Below, one piece after another: positions 1 to 4,570 of a stretch of 5,925 nucleotides of DNA (position 1 is its first letter; the number at the start of each line of letters is the position of its first letter). This DNA is from an uncultured Ruminococcus sp. (GTDB lineage: Bacteria > Bacillota > Clostridia > Oscillospirales > Acutalibacteraceae). The stretch spans positions 1 to 5,925 of the forward strand of contig CACXHC010000033.1 of NCBI GenBank assembly GCA_902767285.1. Reading direction: 5' to 3'. The notes under the pieces are model-generated. The model ran no database searches, was not told the DNA's origin, and saw only the letters and a program-made list of their open reading frames with translations. Both the position numbers and the translations under genes were made by a program.

Positions 1-362
1 CAGATGTTTTGGTTCATGCCATAATGGACGCAATTCTCGGTGCTGCTGCTATGGGTGATATTGGCGGTATGTTTCCCGACACAGACGAAAAATACAAAGG
101 TGCCGACAGCATAGAACTTCTCAAAACGGTTTGTCATGTGGTCTATGAAAAGGGATTCTCTATATCGAATATAGATTCAACCGTTGTTGCTCAAAAGCCC
201 AAATTGAAACCATACATAGATGGTATGAGAAAAAATATAGCAAATGCTTGTTCAATAGATATAGACTGTGTAAACGTTAAAGCGACAACCGAAGAAAAAC
301 TTGGATTCACAGGCAGAGAAGAAGGAATTTCGGCTCATGCGGTGTGCTGCCTGATGGGGTAA
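1..362 (+). CDS. ispF: 2-C-methyl-D-erythritol 2,4-cyclodiphosphate synthase (IspF), 5'-truncated by window edge
   Basis: IspF converts CDP-methylerythritol 2-phosphate into the cyclic diphosphate MEcPP, with loss of CMP, in the non-mevalonate isoprenoid pathway in the cytosol; the family is a homotrimer. About 120 codons are visible of a family length near 157. Reading from base 3 gives DVLVHA, where the His (bases 15-17) matches the third metal ligand (His42 in E. coli). Then follow the [11 protein letters not shown] helix, the FPDTD motif, GADS, and near bases 279-326 the signature [16 protein letters not shown] that binds the cytidine diphosphate part. The first two metal ligands (the DxH near the N-terminus) lie outside the window. 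The TTG at base 9 is an internal Leu codon, not a start. The frame is intact to a TAA stop. The DNA repair gene follows after 6 bases, so the two are probably co-transcribed from a promoter to the left. Confidence 0.95.
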   Translation, partial: DVLVHAIMDAILGAAAMGDIGGMFPDTDEKYKGADSIELLKTVCHVVYEKGFSISNIDSTVVAQKPKLKPYIDGMRKNIANACSIDIDCVNVKATTEEKLGFTGREEGISAHAVCCLMG

Positions 363-368
363 TCTCTC

Positions 369-1082
369 ATGAACAATAATGAAATAACAGCCGAGCTTTT
401 TAAATTGCAGGATACTCGGTACCGTGATTTTCAGAGCAAACTGATTCCAACCATAAACGCCGATACAGTAATCGGTGTTCGCTCTCCCGAAATCAGATTG
501 CTTGCAAAAAAGCTCGTCAAAAATGATGATTTCAGCGGATTTTTGGAAACTCTTCCACATAAGTATTTTGACGAAAATCAGCTTCACTCATCAATATTGA
601 CAGAGCTGAAAGATTATGAAATGTGTGTCGGCTTGATAAATAAATTTCTGCCATATGTGGATAACTGGGCAACGTGTGACCAACTGCTTCCGAAATCTTT
701 CAAAAAACACAAATCAGAACTTCTCGGCGAAATAAAAATTTGGATAAAATCCGAGCATACTTATACAATAAGGTTTGCCGTAAAAATGTTGATGAATCAT
801 TTTCTTGATGATGATTTCGATTTGTCGTATCCGGAAATGGTTTCTTCGATACAGTCAAACGAATATTATGTAAATATGATGATCGCTTGGTATTTTGCAA
901 CGGCACTCGCAAAACAGTATGATTCAATATTGCCGTTCATTGAGCAAAAACGACTCGGCAAATTCACTCACAACAAGACCATACAAAAAGCAGTTGAAAG
1001 TTATCGAATTTCGGAAACTCAAAAAGAATATTTAAGACAATTTAAGATTCCGAATGTAACGGAAATCAATTTTGATGATTGA
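369..1082 (+). CDS. AlkD-type DNA alkylation repair protein (HEAT-like repeats)
   Basis: This 237-residue, all-helical protein belongs to the DNA alkylation repair family (Pfam DNA_alkylation). The best-studied member, Bacillus cereus AlkD, is a glycosylase that removes N3- and N7-alkylated purines without flipping the base. The four residues I remember as important in AlkD (W109, D113, R148, W187) have counterparts: W100 and D104 in DNWATCD, R135 in YTIRFAVKML, and W174 in MMIAWYF. The spacings W-D (4) and R-W (39) equal those in AlkD. Helical repeats run through most of the chain, with a conserved YF..N..HSSIL.EL block at 66-80. The ATG at 369 lies 6 bases after the ispF stop. A modest GGGG SD sits inside the last ispF codons, which suggests translational coupling. 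No terminator is visible after it. Activity is inferred from the family; some relatives are inactive or have other substrates. Confidence 0.9.
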   Translation: MNNNEITAELFKLQDTRYRDFQSKLIPTINADTVIGVRSPEIRLLAKKLVKNDDFSGFLETLPHKYFDENQLHSSILTELKDYEMCVGLINKFLPYVDNWATCDQLLPKSFKKHKSELLGEIKIWIKSEHTYTIRFAVKMLMNHFLDDDFDLSYPEMVSSIQSNEYYVNMMIAWYFATALAKQYDSILPFIEQKRLGKFTHNKTIQKAVESYRISETQKEYLRQFKIPNVTEINFDD

Positions 1083-1137
1083 CAAATCACCGAAATTCTG
1101 TTACTATTATATGTGTTGGAAAAGAGATTTTTCGACA

Positions 1138-1163
1138 TTGTTATAAAAATAATTTTGTATAAT
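1138..1163 (+). promoter_or_regulatory. Probable pfkA promoter (strong -10, weak -35)
   Basis: A perfect TATAAT -10 lies at 1158-1163, 25 bases before the pfkA start, in an AT-rich gap of 106 bases between alkD and pfkA. The -35 is unclear: TTGTTA at 1138-1143 leaves only 14 bases of spacer, and TCGACA at 1132-1137 leaves 20. The -10 placement is convincing but the promoter as a whole is moderate. Because no terminator follows alkD, read-through from upstream could also contribute. Confidence 0.5.
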
Positions 1164-1173
1164 ATAAACAAAT

Positions 1174-1182
1174 AAAGGAGGA
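1174..1182 (+). promoter_or_regulatory. Strong Shine-Dalgarno of pfkA
   Basis: AAAGGAGGA lies 6 bases before the ATG at 1189. This near-perfect match to the 16S rRNA 3' end fixes the pfkA start and suggests high translation, as expected for a central glycolytic enzyme. Confidence 0.9.
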
Positions 1183-1188
1183 CTTTTT

Positions 1189-2157
1189 ATGTCACAAAAA
1201 GCTATTGCAGTTTTAACCAGCGGCGGTGATGCACCCGGCATGAACGCGGCTGTAAGAGCAGTAGTAAGAACAGGTATTTCAAAAGGTATGAAGGTTTACG
1301 GAGTTTACAGAGGATACAACGGACTTCTTACCGGAGATGTTAAAGAACTCAACCTACGCAGTGTTTCGGATATTATACATAGAGGCGGAACGGTTCTTTA
1401 TACTGCAAGAAGTGAAGAATATAACTCTCCTGCCGGTGTAAAAAAGGCAGCGGATTTTTGCCGTCAACTGAACGTTTCAGGCGTAGTTGTAATAGGCGGT
1501 GACGGCTCGTTTAGAGGTGCGAGAGATTTGACAAACGAGGGTATCCCGTGTGTAGCAATCCCCGGAACCATCGACAATGATATTGCCTGTTCAGAATACA
1601 CCATCGGATTTGACACAGCTATGAACACAGCTATGGACATGGTAGACAAAATAAGAGATACTGCACAAAGCCATGACCGTTGTTCTGTTGTAGAAGTTAT
1701 GGGCAGACGCTGCGGCGATATAGCTTTGCAGACTGGCGTTGCAGTAGGAGCGGCAGTTATTCTTGTTCCGGAAGTTCCCTTCGATATGGACAAAGACGTT
1801 ATCGGACGTATTCTCGAGAACAAAGGCACAGGCAAAAAGCATTTCATAATTGTTGTTGCTGAAGGTGTAGGCAAAGTCAACGAGATAGCTTCTTATGTTC
1901 AGGAAAAAACCGGCATCGAGTCAAGAGCAACTATTCTCGGACATGTACAAAGAGGCGGTTCGCCTACACTCCGTGACAGAGTCGTTGCAAGCGAGATGGG
2001 TCATAAGGCTGTTGATTTGCTTGAGCAGGGATTCGGCAACAGAGTAATCGCTATGCAAAACGGCAAAATAGTGGATTTCGATATTACCGAAGCCCTTAAC
2101 ATGAAGAGAGTTTTTGACAAGAATCTTTACGATATTGCTCATACTATTTCTATTTAA
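1189..2157 (+). CDS. pfkA: ATP-dependent 6-phosphofructokinase
   Basis: PfkA phosphorylates fructose 6-phosphate to fructose 1,6-bisphosphate, the committed step of glycolysis, in the cytosol (tetramer in the family). The 322 residues match the usual bacterial length near 320. Visible motifs are TSGGDAPGMNA (10-20), YTAR with R74, GGDGS (103-107), PGTIDND (125-131) with catalytic base D129, SHDR (R164), MGR (171-173), E225, R246, and GHVQRGGSP (251-259), all substrate or nucleotide residues of the E. coli/Bacillus enzymes. Gly at 106 and Gly at 126 mark the ATP-dependent type; PPi enzymes usually carry Asp and Lys there. In the effector site, R23, R27, R156, K216 and H218 are kept, but the position of E187 is Ala189 and that of Arg/Lys211 is Thr214, so allosteric control may differ. 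The gene is monocistronic by layout: own promoter, perfect SD, and a terminator near 2359-2400. Confidence 0.97.
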   Translation: MSQKAIAVLTSGGDAPGMNAAVRAVVRTGISKGMKVYGVYRGYNGLLTGDVKELNLRSVSDIIHRGGTVLYTARSEEYNSPAGVKKAADFCRQLNVSGVVVIGGDGSFRGARDLTNEGIPCVAIPGTIDNDIACSEYTIGFDTAMNTAMDMVDKIRDTAQSHDRCSVVEVMGRRCGDIALQTGVAVGAAVILVPEVPFDMDKDVIGRILENKGTGKKHFIIVVAEGVGKVNEIASYVQEKTGIESRATILGHVQRGGSPTLRDRVVASEMGHKAVDLLEQGFGNRVIAMQNGKIVDFDITEALNMKRVFDKNLYDIAHTISI

Positions 2158-2179
2158 ATTAAAAGTTAGTAATTTTTTC

Positions 2180-2214
2180 TTGGGAAACCTTTTTTTGAAA
2201 AAAAGGTTTCCCAA
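2180..2214. repeat. Perfect 17-bp-arm palindrome, probable dispersed intergenic repeat
   Basis: The left arm 2180-2196 (TTGGGAAACC then seven T) pairs perfectly with the right arm 2198-2214 (seven A then GGTTTCCCAA) around a single central G at 2197. Neither strand has a T-run after the stem, so it is not a standard terminator. The block continues with CCCTTTCC and an A-run (2217-2230). From memory, very similar sequences recur between genes in Oscillospiraceae genomes; I could not check this. It may act as a transcript stabiliser or be a parasitic small repeat. Confidence 0.65.
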
Positions 2215-2272
2215 AACCCTTTCCAAAAAAACTTTTATTATTCATATTACTAAATACAATAACAACAAATCC

Positions 2273-2289
2273 GGCAGGCGGTGCCTGCC
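2273..2289. repeat. Short GC hairpin GGCAGGC/GCCTGCC
   Basis: Seven-base arms (2273-2279 and 2283-2289) surround a three-base loop. The GC stem stands out in an AT-rich stretch. No T-run follows. It lies in the probable 3' untranslated region of pfkA, or in a small RNA if one starts near 2267. Confidence 0.5.
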
Positions 2290-2358
2290 CCCGATTCGCA
2301 CTTTGGCTTTTATGTGCGTGAGTGTACATCTGCGAAAGAATATTTACCAAATATTATA

Positions 2359-2400
2359 AAAACAAATCCGACTGCGTACTTGTGCAGTCGGATTTGTTTT
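2359..2400 (+). terminator. Intrinsic terminator for pfkA
   Basis: A perfect 17-bp stem has arms 2359-2375 and 2384-2400 and an 8-base loop. The GC core CCGACTGC/GCAGTCGG is flanked by A-rich and T-rich arms (ATTTGTTTT on the plus strand). The A/T symmetry means it could also stop leftward transcription that escapes past rbgA. It is the first good terminator after pfkA, giving a 3' untranslated region of about 240 bases. Confidence 0.85.
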
Positions 2401-2447
2401 AGTTTATAGAAAATTTACGGTAACACATAAAATTTATATAATTAAAG

Positions 2448-2478
2448 TTTTTTTTTTTTTTTTTTTTTTCAAAAAAAA
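2448..2478. repeat. Homopolymer run: 22 T, C, 8 A
   Basis: T runs from 2448 to 2469, then one C and eight A. No hairpin directly precedes the T-run on the plus strand, so it is not an obvious terminator tail. Its length is prone to slippage and to sequencing error, so the exact count should not be trusted. Confidence 0.8.
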
Positions 2479-2491
2479 GAAGGCGGGGTTC

Positions 2492-2507
2492 GGGGGCGGC
2501 AGCCCCT
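2492..2507 (-). terminator. GC-rich hairpin after rbgA, possible terminator
   Basis: Read on the minus strand, 12 bases after the rbgA stop, GGGGC-TGCC-GCCCC forms a 5-bp GC stem (arms 2506-2502 and 2497-2493) plus a wobble pair. A T-run follows only about 14 bases later (2478-2471), so the geometry is not that of a standard intrinsic terminator. GC-rich units of this kind embedded in AT-rich spacers resemble dispersed repeats of related genomes (from memory), so it may be a repeat that happens to act as a stop. Confidence 0.4.
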
Positions 2508-2518
2508 GAGCAAAAAAA

Positions 2519-3574
2519 TTAGGGGAGTTCGAGGGTTAAGCGGCCAAGTTTAGCGGAGCGGAACTCGTCAAGCAGCATTACCGATGCACGGAGAGTATCG
2601 GGTTCGCCGCCGGAGATAAGCATACCTCTTTTTTTAGCGACGCTTTCCAATATTTCGAGGGGAGGCATTGACGAGATGTTTTCGGGGGTGAGGTCGAATC
2701 TTTCACAGAAAATTTTTGGCGGAGATTCTTTGAAATATTCTATGAGCCTTAATGCGAGCATTTCGGAGTCTGTAACGTCATCTTTGACGGCTCCTGTGAA
2801 GGCAAGCATTTCTCCGGTTACACGGTCGTCAAATCGAGGCCACAAAACGCCGGGAGTGTCAAGCAAATCAATATTCACTCCACCGCTCGAAAGCGTAAAC
2901 CACTGGTTGCCTCTTGTAACGCCGGGTCTGTCCTCGGTTTTTGCTTTCGATGTTTTTGAGATTCTGTTTATAAATGTGGATTTTCCTACATTCGGGATTC
3001 CTACAATCATGACCCTGAGTGAGCGGTTAACCATGCCTTTGCTCTGCCAAACGGCAATTTTATCGGAGAGAACGTCTTTTGTCGCCGAAACAAAATTATT
3101 TATTCCGACACCCGATTTGCAGTCAAGTTCAATCGCTCTTATTCCGCATGATTTAAAATATTCTTTCCATTTTTTTGTAGATGATGGGTCAGCAAGGTCA
3201 CATTTGTTCATCAGAATAACTCTCGGCTTGTTGCCGATGAGTTCGGTTAAGTCGGGATTTCGACTCGAAACTGGAATACGGGCATCGATGATTTCAGCAA
3301 CAGCATCAACGAGTTTTAAGTCCGATTGTATTTTTCGCTTTGTTTTAGTCATGTGACCCGGAAACCACTGGATATATTGAGAATTTTCACTTTTTGAATT
3401 ATCTTCCACGGGCTTGCGTTCACGGCGAATTCGTTTCGATTCCATTCTTTGAGCCTTAACATCATAATTTCGTTTGTTGTTTTTATTTTTGCTTTTGTTT
3501 TGGTTTTGTTTATTGGAGTAGCGTTCACGCTTGCCCTTAATATTTCCTGAATTTTTTTTATTTGTATTAGCCAT
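2519..3574 (-). CDS. rbgA: Ribosome biogenesis GTPase RbgA (YlqF), with basic N-terminal extension
   Basis: RbgA is a GTPase needed for late assembly of the 50S subunit in Firmicutes; it acts on the immature particle. The circularly permuted G-motif order is clear: IQWFPGHM (68-75, with H74 matching the proposed catalytic His9 of B. subtilis), DARIP and SSRNP (97-106), G4 NKCD (123-126), G5-like DCKSG (151-155), G1 GIPNVGKST (192-200), G2 in RPGVTR (T220), G3 DTPG (239-242), then LWP, GAVKD, KRG and GRL in the C-terminal helical domain. B. subtilis RbgA has about 282 residues and starts almost at the IQWFPGHM motif; here about 67 residues precede it, with 20 Lys/Arg and 12 Asn in the first 60. 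The ATG at 3574 has a good SD, GTGGTGAT (3585-3578). Met44 is a weaker alternative start. It lies directly downstream of lepB, the usual Firmicutes order, but behind a terminator. Confidence 0.96.
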   Translation of the reverse strand: MANTNKKNSGNIKGKRERYSNKQNQNKSKNKNNKRNYDVKAQRMESKRIRRERKPVEDNSKSENSQYIQWFPGHMTKTKRKIQSDLKLVDAVAEIIDARIPVSSRNPDLTELIGNKPRVILMNKCDLADPSSTKKWKEYFKSCGIRAIELDCKSGVGINNFVSATKDVLSDKIAVWQSKGMVNRSLRVMIVGIPNVGKSTFINRISKTSKAKTEDRPGVTRGNQWFTLSSGGVNIDLLDTPGVLWPRFDDRVTGEMLAFTGAVKDDVTDSEMLALRLIEYFKESPPKIFCERFDLTPENISSMPPLEILESVAKKRGMLISGGEPDTLRASVMLLDEFRSAKLGRLTLELP

Positions 3575-3589
3575 ATTATCACCACTTTT

Positions 3590-3624
3590 AAAAAAGGGGA
3601 TTTCTTTTTTGTAAAGAAATCCCC
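3590..3624 (-). terminator. Intrinsic terminator/attenuator between lepB and rbgA
   Basis: On the minus strand GGGGATTTCTTT (3624-3613) pairs perfectly with AAAGAAATCCCC (3607-3596) over a 5-base loop, and six T follow (3595-3590). This is a textbook intrinsic terminator. It ends 5 bases before the rbgA SD and begins 19 bases after the lepB stop. Because only 15 bases separate its T-run from the rbgA ATG, no promoter fits between them, and rbgA must be reached by read-through. Confidence 0.85.
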
Positions 3625-3643
3625 GTCAAAAATACGCTTTGTT

Positions 3644-4354
3644 TTAATCTACTTTTCCGATTTCATCGAAAGGAAAAATTCTGAGCTGTACCTTGCCTAT
3701 AATAGCATCGTTATCGATAAGTCCTACTTCCGAAAAACGGCTGTCTTTCGAGATGGGTCTGTTATCTCCGAGAACAAAAACCGTATTTTCAGTTACTTCA
3801 ATCGGAAATGTAACATCACCGGTAGTAGTGGTTTTTCCGTTGATATAATCCTCTTTTATAACGATTCCGTCAACCATAACATCGCCTGTTTCGGAATTTA
3901 TATCAACAGTCTGACCGCTGACAGCAATAACTCTTTTAACAAGCGTTTTATCTAACGAAGAACCGTGACTGATAACAACAATATCTCCCACTTGCGGTTC
4001 ATAGTTAAGACCTGTGACAATCAGCTTGTTTTTATCCTGAAGAGTTTGGAGCATTGAATCTCCGTCAACATCTACCAATCTAATACAAAATGTAAGAGTC
4101 AAAATAACAAGAACCAACGCAAAAATGAAAGAAGATGCCCAGTCAAACAACTCTGTTATAAAAGATGATGCACTGTCTTTTTTTAGGGCTTTTTTCTTTT
4201 TTGATTTCTTGACTTTGGGTTTATCGTCCGAGTCATTAATTTTTATGGGTTCGTCTTTCGCATTAATAGAAGAAAGGTCAGGTATTCTTTCGGTTTTGTC
4301 GTTTGTGGCGGGAGGAGTTTCTCCATCCACCTTATTAAAAATTTGAGTATCCAT
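3644..4354 (-). CDS. lepB: Signal peptidase I
   Basis: LepB is the membrane serine protease that removes signal peptides from exported proteins. The 236 residues show a charged cytoplasmic N-terminus (1-66) with an acidic part and a Lys cluster (46-59). One membrane segment follows at about 73-91, then an extracytoplasmic catalytic domain. Catalytic Ser100 lies in GDSMLQTL (98-105), and the general base Lys140 in TLVKRVIA (137-144). GDNR (196-199) and SKDSR (202-206) are further signature boxes. The usual Pro of SMxPTL is Gln103 here. A single membrane segment is typical of Gram-positive SipS-type enzymes, but the 66-residue N-terminal tail is longer than in Bacillus SipS. The ATG at 4354 has SD AGGTGG (4367-4362), 7 bases away. 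It is transcribed from a consensus promoter at 4420-4392 and is followed by a terminator and rbgA. Confidence 0.95.
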   Translation of the reverse strand: MDTQIFNKVDGETPPATNDKTERIPDLSSINAKDEPIKINDSDDKPKVKKSKKKKALKKDSASSFITELFDWASSFIFALVLVILTLTFCIRLVDVDGDSMLQTLQDKNKLIVTGLNYEPQVGDIVVISHGSSLDKTLVKRVIAVSGQTVDINSETGDVMVDGIVIKEDYINGKTTTTGDVTFPIEVTENTVFVLGDNRPISKDSRFSEVGLIDNDAIIGKVQLRIFPFDEIGKVD

Positions 4355-4361
4355 TATCAGA

Positions 4362-4367
4362 CCACCT
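4362..4367 (-). promoter_or_regulatory. Shine-Dalgarno of lepB
   Basis: AGGTGG on the minus strand ends 7 bases before the lepB ATG and fixes that start. Confidence 0.8.
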
Positions 4368-4371
4368 AAAT

Positions 4372-4383
4372 TATATTAATATG
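4372..4383 (-). repeat. 12-bp element CATATTAATATA, copy 1 (possible operator)
   Basis: This minus-strand copy lies just at or after the expected lepB transcription start. Its core ATATTAATAT is a palindrome. The same 12 bases occur on the plus strand at 4501-4512 inside the divergent promoter. The role as an operator is inference; AT-rich composition raises the odds of a chance match. Confidence 0.4.
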
Positions 4384-4391
4384 CTCATATC

Positions 4392-4420
4392 ATTATACTC
4401 TAAAAAAAAATAGGTGTCAA
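4392..4420 (-). promoter_or_regulatory. Consensus sigma-A promoter for lepB-rbgA
   Basis: On the minus strand TTGACA (4420-4415), a 17-base spacer and TATAAT (4397-4392) make a perfect consensus promoter. Transcription should start near 4385, about 31 bases before the lepB ATG. The spacer contains nine consecutive T (4410-4402), a slippage-prone tract. Confidence 0.93.
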
Positions 4421-4494
4421 CATAAAATTTTTTCTAAACAAATTCAACTAATGTATTTAGATTTTCACTTGTTGATTTTTGTTACAGATTTACG

Positions 4495-4523
4495 TTGACA
4501 CATATTAATATAGTTGGTATAAT
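4495..4523 (+). promoter_or_regulatory. Consensus sigma-A promoter for the deacetylase gene
   Basis: TTGACA (4495-4500), a 17-base spacer and TATAAT (4518-4523) form a perfect consensus promoter, divergent from that of lepB. Transcription should start near 4530, about 41 bases before the TTG start codon. Confidence 0.93.
4501..4512 (+). repeat. 12-bp element CATATTAATATA, copy 2 (possible operator)
   Basis: This copy directly follows the -35 hexamer, inside the promoter spacer, where a bound repressor would block RNA polymerase. It is the inverted counterpart of the copy at 4372-4383. Confidence 0.4.
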
Positions 4524-4554
4524 TGATGTGGGTACAATATATCATAAAATGTTG

Positions 4555-4563
4555 AAAGAGGTG
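4555..4563 (+). promoter_or_regulatory. Shine-Dalgarno that selects a TTG start
   Basis: AAAGAGGTG lies 7 bases before TTG at 4571. An in-frame stop (TGA, 4553-4555) lies upstream, and the next in-frame ATG is codon 23 inside the membrane segment, so TTG is the only sensible start. Confidence 0.85.
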
Positions 4564-4570
4564 TAAAAAA

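Larger units (their letters stand above)
2158..2518. other. Gene-free convergent region between pfkA and rbgA
   Basis: These 361 bases separate the converging pfkA (+) and rbgA (-) stops. I see no credible coding sequence. From left to right the region holds a long perfect palindrome (2180-2214), a small GC hairpin (2273-2289), a strong intrinsic terminator (2359-2400), a run of 22 T followed by 8 A (2448-2478), and a GC-rich hairpin (2492-2507). The sequence composition differs sharply from the flanking genes and looks like an accumulation of intergenic repeat units. Bases 2401-2447 are plain AT-rich DNA in which I see nothing. Confidence 0.8.

Noticed and set aside
9..362. A complete short gene starting at TTG 9
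   Set aside because: The reading frame continues to the left edge with the IspF residues DVL, and the first metal-ligand motif is missing, so this is the truncated end of ispF rather than a small gene.
1464..1880. Long open frame on the minus strand inside pfkA
   Set aside because: It is antisense to a fully conserved enzyme, has no SD or recognisable family, and its length follows from the codon pattern of pfkA.
1189..2157. PPi-dependent phosphofructokinase
   Set aside because: GGDGS and PGTIDND carry the Gly residues of ATP enzymes rather than the Asp and Lys of typical PPi enzymes.
2180..2214. Palindrome as the pfkA terminator
   Set aside because: No T-run follows the stem on either strand; the hairpin at 2359-2400 is a much better terminator.
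2114..2359. Open frame overlapping the pfkA end and running through the palindrome
   Set aside because: Its translation is the palindrome and repeat sequence read out of frame, with no SD at its start.
2676..3356. Open frame of 226 codons on the plus strand opposite rbgA
   Set aside because: It lies wholly antisense to the conserved GTPase domain and resembles no family; the rbgA motifs explain the sequence.
2519..3445. rbgA starting at Met44
   Set aside because: Only a weak AAGG precedes it, while the upstream ATG at 3574 has an eight-base SD match at proper spacing. It remains a minor alternative.
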